Assembly (NCBI GenBank): GCA_964463485.1
Contig: CAYXDO010000069.1
Location: forward strand, 1 to 53,618
Length of the DNA: 53,618 nt
Source of the DNA: CAYXDO01 sp964463485
GTDB lineage: Bacteria; Myxococcota; Kuafuiibacteriia; Kuafuiibacteriales; Kuafuiibacteriaceae
Direction of reading: 5' to 3'
Shown piece after piece: positions 33,884-41,933 of the stretch. Made by a program: the position numbers and the translations under genes. How positions within the stretch are numbered: position 1 is the first letter of the stretch; each line of letters starts with the position of its first letter. The notes below the pieces were generated by a model. The model had not been told where the DNA came from. It saw only the letters and a list, made by a program, of their open reading frames with translations, and ran no database searches.

Positions 33884-36574
33884 ATGGCGAGCGCGGCGCC
33901 CAACGCCGACCTGATGGTCGGTTCCGAGGTCGCGGGGCGCTATCGCGTCACCGAATTTCTCGGCGAACGCGAGACCGGCCGCGTGTATCGAGCCGTCGAG
34001 GTCGGCCCGCTGGCTCGTCCGGTCGCGGTGCGTGTCTGGGACGACGCGCCCCCGGCTTCGGTGATGCGTTTCGAGGCCGCATCGCAGGCGATCTTGGAGC
34101 TGCGACATCCGTCCATGGCCAAGCTCGTCGACTCGGGAACGCTTCCGGACGGGCGCTTTTTCGTCGTACGAGAGCTCGTCGGAGGCGACACGCTCGAGAG
34201 TGTGCTCGAGGGTGGAGCGACCGCGCCGCTGCGGCTGCTTAGAGCGACAAGGCAAGTCGCCGATGCGTTGATCGAAGCCCACGGCGAAGGCCTCGTTCAC
34301 GGTGACCTCTGTCCTGCGAATATTTTTCTGGAGCGAGTGGGCGGTCGCGAGCTCGCGAGGGTCGTGGACTTTGCGATCGGCCCGATCACGAGACTGCCTG
34401 GAGGTGACGAGCCGGTGGTGGGACGGCCCGGCTACCTCGCGCCGGAAGCCATCGTGGGAGGCCACGTCGATCATCGCGCGGACCTTTACGCGTTGGGCGT
34501 GATCCTCTTCGAGGGGCTCGCCGGCCGTCCTCCGTTCCCCAAGGAACGCGAGACGCCGGAAGACCCAACGCCTCGCTTGCGGTTGCTCGCACGTCATGCC
34601 CGTGAGCCCGCACCGGCCCTTTCAGCAGTAGGGTGCGCGGTCGAAGCCAGCCTCGAAGAGCTCGTGGCGCGGCTGCTCTCGAAGTCACCCGACGAGCGAC
34701 CCACCACGGCGCTCGCGGTGCGCGATTTGGTCGACGCCGAGCTTCAACGCTTCGAGCTCGATGACGTCCCCGAGCTCTCCGAGCGCGGGCTCGCCGTCAG
34801 GCCCACGCTTCCCGCCGATGCGATCGAACCAGGCCCGCTCGAAATACCGGCCGTGTTTGGACAGGAAGACTCGGGGTCGGGCACCGAAGACCTCCCGCCC
34901 GCGAAGCCCGAGCGCGCGGCTCCATTGGCGAAAGACGAGATCTCGAGACCAACGATCGAAATCTCGCTTCCCGACGTCCCGGCAGCTCCGCCCGCCAGGA
35001 ACCGAGCGGCCACGGATGAGATCTCGCGGCCCACGATCGAGATCGCGCTCGAGGGTCTGCACGTGGATCCACCGCAACGTACTCGCGGAAGCAGCGTGGT
35101 GGCACCTCGCGCGCCCTCCATTCCTCGGCCGCGATCCGTGTCGTCGGTGCGCGGTGGTGGCAGCGTCGATCCGGCAAACGCACGCCCGCCGATCGCGGAC
35201 GCCCCTGGCCTCACCACGAATTCGTCCGAGACGCTCGTCAACCTCACCTCGCCTACCTTCGAAGCCCCCGCGACGTTACTCGACGCTGACCCCGCTTCGA
35301 CCCTACGCGAAGACTCTCCGCCGGTCGTGTTCGACTCAGCCGGCCAACCGAATTTTTCCGGCGCTCCTGCCACTCTCCTCGACAACTCGTCGAGGCCACC
35401 TTCGTTCACTGAACCAACGTTCGAAGCTCTGCGATCCGATGAGAGATCCTCGCCGGACGTCGGCTTCGGTCCGAGCCCGTCCCAAGACTCCATCCCCGAG
35501 CGGGCCGACTTCGGACCGAGCCCATCCGACGGCTCGATCTCGGGCCGAGAAATCGGGTTCGGCCCAGGCCGAACGGACGGGGGTGAGTCCAATCCGGCGG
35601 GCTCGTACGAGGCGCTCCAGGCCCGAGCCGATTCGGAGGAGGAGGAAGTCGCAAAGTTCGACGGCGAAGAGATCACGAGCCCGGGGGACGACGAGGCAGA
35701 GTCTCCGTCCGAGCAAACGGTGGTGACCGAGGATCCCAACCCGCAACCCATCATTCCGCTCCTACCGCGTGGCAACTCACTCGCGCGGACCCCGCTGGCC
35801 AGGGACCCGGCCAGTCGCGTGGGCCCAGCGCTCCAGCCCGCGCCCATTCCACCGGAAGGCGGCCCCATCGAGCTGCGCCCCATGGAGCCGGAGCTCATGC
35901 GATCTCGACAGCTCCACGCTCCGCTGATCGCTCAGCCGCTGCCGGCGGTGCTGCCGTCCGTGGAACCTGGGCCTCCCCAGATCACGGTGACGTCTTCGAG
36001 CAGCACCCGCGCGGCGCTCTTGCTCGCCGTCGTCGCGCTCTTGTTCGTCTTGGTGATCGTAGTCTTCGCGGTGAGTCGCTTCGGCGCCACACCCATCGAA
36101 GCCACCGTGGTTCCGCCGCCGCCTACGGCGATCGGAGCGGTCGCCGGAGACAGCCCGCCTGGGCCCTCCACGACGCCCCCCGAGCCCCCCAAGCTCGAGC
36201 TGCTCAAGGTGCGGCTCGAGTCGAATCCGCGCTATGCCCTCGTCGTCGTCAATGGAGCGGAGATCGGTCGGACCCCCGTCCTGATTCCCGCGCCGTCTGC
36301 CGATTCGTCCCTGAGAGTCGAGATCAAGCTGGAAGACCACAAGCCTTACTCAGCTGACTTGGTCATCGACGGCGCAACGGGGATCCTTCGAGCTGACAAC
36401 CAAGCCTACTCACTCTTGCCAAACTCGACCAGGAGCGATCCGGACAGTCATGAGTTCAAGCTCACCTTCGAGCTGGAGAAGGTCAGCAAAGCACCAGCCA
36501 AGAAGAAGGGGCCGGAGAAGAAGAGGAAGAAGAAGCAGGCCAGGCCCAAGAAGCCGGCCAAGAGTCCGGGTTGA
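33884..36574 (+). CDS. Pseudokinase with transmembrane and PEGA domains
   Basis: ATG 33884 gives 896 aa. Residues about 13-285 have a Hanks-type kinase fold (YRVTEFLGERETGRVYRA, HRADLYALGVILFEGL), but three catalytic positions have changed: the strand-3 Lys region reads VAVRVWDD, the catalytic loop HGDLCPANIF lacks the Arg, and DFG reads VDFAIG. The Gly-rich loop is also poor. About 420 low-complexity residues follow, rich in Pro/Ser/Glu, with a DEISRPTIEI motif twice. A transmembrane segment (about 710-733, LLLAVVALLFVLVIVVFAV) precedes a PEGA-like domain (SNPRYALVVVNGAEIGRTPV) and a Lys-rich C-terminus. It probably binds rather than phosphorylates partners; the PEGA part is outside the membrane. 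Confidence 0.88.
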   Translation: MASAAPNADLMVGSEVAGRYRVTEFLGERETGRVYRAVEVGPLARPVAVRVWDDAPPASVMRFEAASQAILELRHPSMAKLVDSGTLPDGRFFVVRELVGGDTLESVLEGGATAPLRLLRATRQVADALIEAHGEGLVHGDLCPANIFLERVGGRELARVVDFAIGPITRLPGGDEPVVGRPGYLAPEAIVGGHVDHRADLYALGVILFEGLAGRPPFPKERETPEDPTPRLRLLARHAREPAPALSAVGCAVEASLEELVARLLSKSPDERPTTALAVRDLVDAELQRFELDDVPELSERGLAVRPTLPADAIEPGPLEIPAVFGQEDSGSGTEDLPPAKPERAAPLAKDEISRPTIEISLPDVPAAPPARNRAATDEISRPTIEIALEGLHVDPPQRTRGSSVVAPRAPSIPRPRSVSSVRGGGSVDPANARPPIADAPGLTTNSSETLVNLTSPTFEAPATLLDADPASTLREDSPPVVFDSAGQPNFSGAPATLLDNSSRPPSFTEPTFEALRSDERSSPDVGFGPSPSQDSIPERADFGPSPSDGSISGREIGFGPGRTDGGESNPAGSYEALQARADSEEEEVAKFDGEEITSPGDDEAESPSEQTVVTEDPNPQPIIPLLPRGNSLARTPLARDPASRVGPALQPAPIPPEGGPIELRPMEPELMRSRQLHAPLIAQPLPAVLPSVEPGPPQITVTSSSSTRAALLLAVVALLFVLVIVVFAVSRFGATPIEATVVPPPPTAIGAVAGDSPPGPSTTPPEPPKLELLKVRLESNPRYALVVVNGAEIGRTPVLIPAPSADSSLRVEIKLEDHKPYSADLVIDGATGILRADNQAYSLLPNSTRSDPDSHEFKLTFELEKVSKAPAKKKGPEKKRKKKQARPKKPAKSPG

Positions 36575-36578
36575 GGAT

Positions 36579-37826
36579 TTGATCGCGTCGCAGGACGGTC
36601 GGCTCGGACCTTTCGTGGAAGCAGAGCTCCACGAGGTCGCGGCCCAATACGGGACTCCGTTCTCGCTCATCGACGTGGCGACCATGGCCGCGCGAGTGGC
36701 GGAGACCCGGATGGGGCTTGGCTTCCCGGTCGATGTGCTCTTCGCGATGAAAGCCAACCCGTCGAGGGTCCTCCTCAGGGAGTTGCTCGGGGTGGTAGAT
36801 GGGTTGGACGTGGCGTCCGAAGGGGAGCTCTCGGCGGCGCTGGAGGTCGGCTACGCCGGTCCGCGGCTGAGTTTGGCGGGCCCGGCCAAACCCATCGAGA
36901 CTCTGGAGCTCGCGGGCGCGAGCGAGGCATGGGTGTCTCTCGAGTCGTTCGGAGAGCTCGAGCGCGTCGCTCGCCTCGGTCCCCGCGGCCAACTCTTGGT
37001 TCGGGTCAATCCGAGAGTGCCCGACCTCGCCTATCCGCTGCGGGTAGGCGGCATGCCAAGCCCGTTCGGGATCGACGAGGCCCAGTTGCCGGAATTCTTG
37101 ACGCGAGCAAGAGACCTCGGCGTGGACCTCAGAGGTGTACACGTCTTTGCCGGGGCTCAAGCGCGGAGCGCGCGCGGCGTGGCCCGGTCGATCCTGCGCA
37201 CTCTCGAGCTCGCTGCTAGCCTGAGTCGACACGTCAGCGTGTCTCGTATCGGGCTCGGCGGCGGATTTGGCATCGCCGAACGCGAAGGAGAGTCCGAGCT
37301 GTCCCTCCCGTCCGTCAGGAGCGCGATCGACCGTGATCGAGTCCGCCTCGCCCTCGAGCTCATGCCGACGGCGAGGGTCGCGCTCGAGCTCGGACGGTTC
37401 CTGGTCGGGCCGGCGGGCGTCTACGTCGCCCGGGTCATCGACGTCAGAATCTCACGCGGCGAGAGGTTCACAGTGCTGGACGGCGGCATGAACCATCAAC
37501 TGTTCTCGACGGCACTCTACGGCCCGAACCGAGCGCGACGAGTGACCGCGCTGTCGGATCGGCCGCCCGTTCGTACTCATGTGGTGGGTCCGCTGTGCAC
37601 GCCGCTCGACGTGCTCGCGCGCGACGTAGAGCTTCCCGAGCTGAGTCCAGGTGATCTGGTCGCCCTGCCCTCCGCCGGCGCTTACGGAATGACCGCGAGC
37701 CCCGCCCTGTTCCTCGGCCACCGGACCCCCATCGAGCTCCTCAAGACTTCGGCCGGCGTCTCGATCGCTCGCCACGCCGTCGACCCGACGAAGCTCGGAC
37801 ATCCCGAAGACTCACGCGGTCGTTGA
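36579..37826 (+). CDS. PLP-dependent decarboxylase, diaminopimelate/ornithine decarboxylase family (fold III)
   Basis: The best start is TTG 36579, five bases after the upstream stop and preceded by GAGGA; it gives 416 aa. The PLP-binding Lys sits in VDVLFAMKANPSRVLL, the family signature. Further hallmarks are DVASEGEL, GVHVFAGAQ (HVGS/T position), the phosphate-binding Gly-rich GLGGGFGI, ELGRFLVGPAG and, near the C-terminus, VGPLCTPLDVLARD and SAGAYGMT. The reaction removes CO2 from a basic amino acid; LysA-like lineage is suggested by VGPLCTPLD, but substrate is unproven. Related enzymes occur in small-molecule pathways with sulfotransferases. The final 93 bases, including the stop, are duplicated 2.2 kb downstream. 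Confidence 0.88.
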   Translation: MIASQDGRLGPFVEAELHEVAAQYGTPFSLIDVATMAARVAETRMGLGFPVDVLFAMKANPSRVLLRELLGVVDGLDVASEGELSAALEVGYAGPRLSLAGPAKPIETLELAGASEAWVSLESFGELERVARLGPRGQLLVRVNPRVPDLAYPLRVGGMPSPFGIDEAQLPEFLTRARDLGVDLRGVHVFAGAQARSARGVARSILRTLELAASLSRHVSVSRIGLGGGFGIAEREGESELSLPSVRSAIDRDRVRLALELMPTARVALELGRFLVGPAGVYVARVIDVRISRGERFTVLDGGMNHQLFSTALYGPNRARRVTALSDRPPVRTHVVGPLCTPLDVLARDVELPELSPGDLVALPSAGAYGMTASPALFLGHRTPIELLKTSAGVSIARHAVDPTKLGHPEDSRGR

Positions 37827-37836
37827 CAGACTTCGA
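37744..37836. repeat. Left copy of 93-bp direct repeat flanking ATPase cassette
   Basis: This copy covers the last 27 codons of the decarboxylase gene, the stop and 10 more bases. It matches 39936-40028 at 90 of 93 positions, offset 2192 bases; similarity falls off sharply on both sides. The three differences are synonymous or outside the intact gene. The left copy is the functional gene end. Confidence 0.95.
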
Positions 37837-37905
37837 AGAACGTTGGGTTGCGTCGACTGTGGGAAGATCGAGCGCGCAATCGCGCCGCACACATGATCAG
37901 TCAGA

Positions 37906-38785
37906 TCAGAGATTTCTGAGTGATCGCTCTCGTCGCTGTTCCAGACGGCTCGTGAGCGGGTGTTCACGCCCTGTCAATGGCGAGGGACGCCCGAGAAAGT
38001 CGGTCACGTCACCGATGAGCGAACGAGCAAACATGGCATGAGTCGAAACCTGGGCCACCTCACCCCAATTCAAGGTCCCCAGCGCGTTGGCGCCCTGGTC
38101 CTTCTCTCTATACCGATCGCCACCGATCGCCAAAGGGGTCGTTGGGGCTCGAGAGGAACTTCAGATAGAGCTTCGGGTGTCTACGGCGCAACTCGACACT
38201 CTTGGCCCAAGTCCGCTTTCGGACCTCGGCATTCGGAGCAAGCGCGGGCGTCATTTCTGGCACTCCCAGATAGATAGGGTCCTCGACCTCGAAATGTTCC
38301 ACGTCCGTCGTTTCCGCATTGAACAGAGATGGACTTTGGTCGGCCCTTGCCCGTTTCAGGGCATCAGGCTCGCCGAAGAAATAGGCCTCTGGCATGGGCA
38401 CGAGGAGATGAAAGGAGCAGCGCTCCACCAACCGGCTTCGAGCTCTCTGCCGAGCAACCAGACTCCTCCAACGATACTGCAGTCGTCGCTCAATCGCAGC
38501 TCGGACGGCCCCCACAGTGAGTTCTGGATCGTTGAATTCGAGGTCGTCGACGCCGACGACGTGCGCATCTTCGTGCGTATCGACCTCGAACAATAACTTG
38601 TCCGCAAATTTGTCGATGGTGTCCAAAACTCTGCGAGACGGATTGGAGAGCGGAGTGCTCGTGAAGGAGGAAACCTCACCAGGAGCCACGACGAACTTGG
38701 CATGCGCGCCGAACGGTCGGCCGATCGAGGCCGGAAGGGCGACGCGCTCGAGTGTCCCCGTGACAACAAAGCGCACCTGAGTCAT
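37906..38785 (-). pseudogene. TOPRIM-like partner of the AAA ATPase, interrupted by a 10-bp duplication
   Basis: The ATG at 38785 overlaps the ATPase stop by 4 bases (ATGA). The first frame runs 225 residues to TAG 38108: FVVTGTLERVALPASIG near the N-terminus, acidic VVGVDDLEFNDPE, and FHLLVPMPEAYFFGEPDAL, an arrangement seen in TOPRIM-like/DUF4276-type partners of AAA ATPases. At 38112-38131 a 10-base unit is tandemly duplicated. Dropping one copy joins DPFGDR to YREKDQGANALGTLNWGEV and 75 or so residues down to TGA 37906, giving about 289 aa. That continuation looks like a true C-terminal domain. The gene is thus off unless the repeat contracts, the ribosome slips or the short form works. 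Function inferred only: nuclease effector of a defence pair. Confidence 0.75.
38112..38131. repeat. Perfect 10-bp tandem duplication causing a frameshift
   Basis: ACCGATCGCC occurs twice without spacer (38112-38121, 38122-38131). Ten bases is not a multiple of three, so the extra unit shifts the minus-strand gene and a TAG stop follows within two codons. Loss of one unit restores a frame that stays open for about 70 more codons with conserved-looking sequence. Confidence 0.92.
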
Positions 38786-39885
38786 AGGTTGGCGTCGCTG
38801 GGTGCCCCGATTTCAAGTTGGCTGTAGAGGTCACCCAGCGAATAGTGCTCGAGCCATTCGCGCTTTCGGAGCTCGTCGAGAGCAGCAGGGAGTTGGTCGA
38901 GCTCGGGCTGCATGACGAAGACCTGCTCCGGTGCGTCACTGTAGCAGTCGAGCACGACGGGAGAGTGCGTTGCCAACAGAACCGTCACATCGCGGGCAGC
39001 CGACCAGTCGCGCATCGCTTCGATCAGCGCTCGAATGAGCCTCGGATGAAGAGAGTTCTCGGGCTCATCGATCGCCACCACCCCACCCGCGTCTCCCGAG
39101 GCCACAGCGGTGAGTTGAAGGAGCGAGACAAAAAAACCATCGGGCCAGTCCGACGGAGACAACTTCTCCTCCGACGATTTCGTTCGAATGGCTTGGGCGC
39201 TCACTCGTTGGCCGAGAGAGTCAAAATCCAACCGACGTAGCCATGGAAACGAGTCCCGCAACCGCTCCAGTACGAAGTTCCAGCGGTGCTCATGCTCGCT
39301 CAGATCTCGCCAGTTGCGCAAAACGGCGAAGAGGTTGCGGCCGTGAGTCTCGAGTTGGGTCTCCCGGCTTTGCGGTGACCCGATGTCGACGAGCTCGTCG
39401 ATATGGTGGCGGCCGTAATACCGAGACCGTTCAATCAAGCGGACGAGCGGTCCGATGTCGGCTCCTGAGTCCCATGCGCGTCGAAGGGCGAGCTTTTCGT
39501 TGGCGAGAACAACCTCCCCTTGGATCAGTTTGATTTCGCGTTCTCCGCGCCCGCGCAGCACGAGCTCGTCGCCTGCTACGTTCCGCACGCGCTCGTGAGG
39601 GCGGGTCGACCGCTCTGGGACAATGGTCCAGGAAAGATCGTCCGCGGAGACTTCGATCGCACAGAGCTCGTGAGCGCCGGCGTCAAGACTGCGCAAGGGT
39701 CCTGGACCATATACGTCGAGGCCAGCCGCAAAATCGACCTCGAAGGAAAGGCGGAGTGCTTCGAGGAGTTTCAGGGTCGTGGTTTTTCCGCTCCCATTGG
39801 GGCCCACGAGCACGCTCACCCCTGAGGGACTCCAGGCGAAATTTCGCAGCGACTTGAAATTTCTGACGTTCAGCCGGAAGACCAT
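38782..39885 (-). CDS. AAA family ATPase (OLD/ABC-like, AAA_21 type) of a two-gene cassette
   Basis: ATG 39885 gives 367 aa beginning FRLNVRNFKSLRNFAW, the usual N-terminus of RecF/OLD-type ATPases. Walker A is VGPNGSGKTTTLKLLEAL near residue 30. Walker B with the following conserved segment is VVAIDEPENSLHPRLIRALI, and the switch His is in LLATHSPVVLDCY. There is no SMC-length coiled coil and no fused nuclease. Such ATPases are half of many anti-phage systems (OLD class 2, Gabija, PARIS, RloAB); the nuclease half is the overlapping downstream gene. Upstream in-frame codons fall in the direct repeat and are not coding. GC content in sampled rows is near 60%, lower than the flanking decarboxylase. 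Confidence 0.9.
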   Translation of the reverse strand: MVFRLNVRNFKSLRNFAWSPSGVSVLVGPNGSGKTTTLKLLEALRLSFEVDFAAGLDVYGPGPLRSLDAGAHELCAIEVSADDLSWTIVPERSTRPHERVRNVAGDELVLRGRGEREIKLIQGEVVLANEKLALRRAWDSGADIGPLVRLIERSRYYGRHHIDELVDIGSPQSRETQLETHGRNLFAVLRNWRDLSEHEHRWNFVLERLRDSFPWLRRLDFDSLGQRVSAQAIRTKSSEEKLSPSDWPDGFFVSLLQLTAVASGDAGGVVAIDEPENSLHPRLIRALIEAMRDWSAARDVTVLLATHSPVVLDCYSDAPEQVFVMQPELDQLPAALDELRKREWLEHYSLGDLYSQLEIGAPSDANL

Positions 39886-39935
39886 TCGAAATACCGATCG
39901 GAATTTGGACCATCCGACATCCGCTTGTCGAGGCC

Positions 39936-40028
39936 AGACTTCGGCTGGCGTCTCGGTCGCTCGCCACGCCGTCGACCCGACGAAGCTCGGACATCCCGAA
40001 GACTCACACGGTCGTTGACAGACTTCGA
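39936..40028. repeat. Right copy of 93-bp direct repeat flanking ATPase cassette
   Basis: This copy repeats the 3' end of the decarboxylase gene at 90/93 identity, but is not attached to any coding frame here. It ends 25 bases before the sulfotransferase ATG and starts 51 bases upstream of the ATPase start. If one repeat and the DNA between were removed, the decarboxylase stop would lie about 35 bases before the sulfotransferase, which is probably the ancestral order. Confidence 0.95.
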
Positions 40029-40053
40029 GGGAAGGTGTTCCGAGCCGTTCGTG

Positions 40054-40926
40054 ATGATCACCGAGCCCATCGTCTTGTTCGGCGCTCCTTCGAGCGGGAC
40101 CTCGATCATCCACGACGTGTTCGTCAGGCACGAGAGCGTCGCTTTTCTGAATTGGCGCGCGGTCGGTAGTCAGCCCGGACGCCCCGATCGGATGCGCTGG
40201 CTATTGCGCGCCATCGACGCGCCGCTCGTCGGCGACCTGCTCGGCCGGCGCGTTCATCCGGGGGAGTGTTATGCATTCTGGCATCTTCACTTCGGCGGAT
40301 TTTCGAGACCGCATCGAGACCTCGGCGCCATCGACCTATCCGAGCGAGTGCGAAAATCTTTGATCGCCGCGTTCGAAGAGATTCCGACGGAAAGGCGCAA
40401 CCGCCTCGTCTTAAAAGTCACCGGGTGGCCTCGGGTCGGTTTCCTGGATGCGCTCTTCCCTGACGCCCACTTCGTCCACATCGTGCGAGACGGGCGATCG
40501 GTCGCCAACTCACTCATCAGTCGGCCGTTCTTCGACGGTTGGTACGGGCCCACCAGCTGGCGCTTCGGCGAGCTTCCCAAGGACCAAGAGGTGATTTGGA
40601 GGCGTCACGGCCAAAGCTTCGTGGCGCTCGCCGGGATCGCGTGGAACCTGCTCGAACGCGCGGCCGAAGAGGCCCGCGAGATCGTGGGTGAGGGCCGAAT
40701 GACGGACCTTCGCTACGAGGACTTTTGCCGCGAGCCCGCTCGCTCCATCGCCGAGGTTTTTCAAGTCCTGAGTATGTCGGCCAGCCGAAAGGTCGACGCC
40801 TATGCGGCTGCCGCCAGAATTTCGGAGAGAAAAACGTGGGATCGCGACCTCACGCCGAGCCAGATCGAGACGCTGGAAGCGGTCCTCGATGATTCACTGA
40901 TGAAGAAGTGGCGCTACCGAGGCTGA
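40054..40926 (+). CDS. Sulfotransferase family protein
   Basis: ATG 40054 (with GTG 40051 next to it) gives 290 aa. The 5'-phosphosulfate loop is IVLFGAPSSGTSIIHDVF at the N-terminus, and the 3'-phosphate motif is FVHIVRDGRSVANSLI near residue 150. DLRYEDFCREPARSIAEVF is the typical C-terminal region. The enzyme would transfer sulfate from PAPS to a hydroxyl or amine. The acceptor is not evident; the PLP decarboxylase was probably its direct neighbour before the cassette arrived, so a shared small-molecule pathway is possible. It converges with a lipoprotein aminopeptidase gene, with a 13-base 3' overlap. Confidence 0.9.
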   Translation: MITEPIVLFGAPSSGTSIIHDVFVRHESVAFLNWRAVGSQPGRPDRMRWLLRAIDAPLVGDLLGRRVHPGECYAFWHLHFGGFSRPHRDLGAIDLSERVRKSLIAAFEEIPTERRNRLVLKVTGWPRVGFLDALFPDAHFVHIVRDGRSVANSLISRPFFDGWYGPTSWRFGELPKDQEVIWRRHGQSFVALAGIAWNLLERAAEEAREIVGEGRMTDLRYEDFCREPARSIAEVFQVLSMSASRKVDAYAAAARISERKTWDRDLTPSQIETLEAVLDDSLMKKWRYRG

Positions 40927-41933
40927 CAAGGCCCAAAGAGCTCGAGGGCCGCGCCGATGTCTTCGTCATGGGGACCTGCGAAGTGTTCCGGCCCGACTCG
41001 TTTCATCGCGGCCAGGAATCGATCGAACACGCTGCATTCTTCGAGATATCGACCGAGGGGAGCTCGGCCGGCGTCGTACGTCCGGAGCTGAATCAACGCC
41101 GCGTTGTTCAAGCGACGCCCGAGTTGTGTTTCGAGTGTATCGAAGACTCGCGCCTTCTCCGCTAGCTTCCGATCGGCCGAGCTGGTCGATGAGTAGACTC
41201 GCTCAAGCTCCTGGTACGCCGCGCCGAGTCGCTCGATGCGAAGGGCGCGGCGTCTCTCCGCGTCCTGCCAAGCACCGCGCTCGGGTGAGCCGCGCCCGAA
41301 GGTTCGGGCCAGGTATTCGTCGGTGAGTACGTCGGCGACGAAGCTGGCGAGACTCTCGTTGAACGCCGACTGACCCTCGACGTAAATGGTCGCGTGGACG
41401 GACTCGTGAATCACGACGTTCGCGAAGTCGCCGAGCCCGGAGAGACTCTCCGTGTCCAGCATCGTAGACAGGATGGGATCGTCGAAGAATCCCAAGGTCG
41501 AGTAGGCGGAGGCGCCGCGAACCCAGCCCTCGAACCCTTCGGACTCGAGGCTCAGCGCATCGCGTTCGGCGTCGGCTCGATCGAACCAAGCCCTGTACGT
41601 AAAGCTCCCGACGATCGGGAACGACCACACTTTGGGGACGAGGGCGAGCGGCTCCGACCCGGAGACGACCCACACCACGGCGGGCCCCTGAATCTCCACG
41701 AACCGCTGAAAGCTCCTCGTGGGTTCGAGCCCGCGGGACTCGATGAAGCGCCGGATTCGATGAAGCTCCCACAATAGCCGTCGAACGCCCGGGTCTTCAT
41801 CGCTGACCATGGGTTCGTCGACGGGGACGCCCGAGGTGAGTATACGCAGACCTCCGGAGATGGCTTGCGAGAGGTGACACCCGGAAACGGCGAGCGCGAC
41901 CGAAGCGAGCTGAAGCGCGCGTGCGAAGCTCAT
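40914..41933 (-). CDS. Putative zinc aminopeptidase lipoprotein (PF10023-like)
   Basis: The 339-aa protein has a lipoprotein leader (ALQLASVALAVSGC) and an HExxH-type zinc motif in NVVIHESVHATIYVEGQSAF, with a second Glu in the following helix (NESLASFVADV). Neighbouring conserved elements are VWVVSGSEPLALVPKVWSFP, FTYRAWFDRADAE and GWVRGASAYSTLGFFDDP. This layout is that of the predicted aminopeptidase family of Gram-negative bacteria. It is probably anchored in the outer membrane facing the periplasm. Its ATG overlaps the stop of the upstream oxidoreductase gene by four bases. Activity has not been shown for close relatives that I can recall. Confidence 0.85.
   Translation of the reverse strand: MSFARALQLASVALAVSGCHLSQAISGGLRILTSGVPVDEPMVSDEDPGVRRLLWELHRIRRFIESRGLEPTRSFQRFVEIQGPAVVWVVSGSEPLALVPKVWSFPIVGSFTYRAWFDRADAERDALSLESEGFEGWVRGASAYSTLGFFDDPILSTMLDTESLSGLGDFANVVIHESVHATIYVEGQSAFNESLASFVADVLTDEYLARTFGRGSPERGAWQDAERRRALRIERLGAAYQELERVYSSTSSADRKLAEKARVFDTLETQLGRRLNNAALIQLRTYDAGRAPLGRYLEECSVFDRFLAAMKRVGPEHFAGPHDEDIGAALELFGPCQPR

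Noticed and set aside
37860..37905. Possible integrase or excisionase gene within the repeat-flanked cassette
   Set aside because: No open frame of adequate size or with recombinase motifs was found between the ATPase pair and the repeats on either strand.
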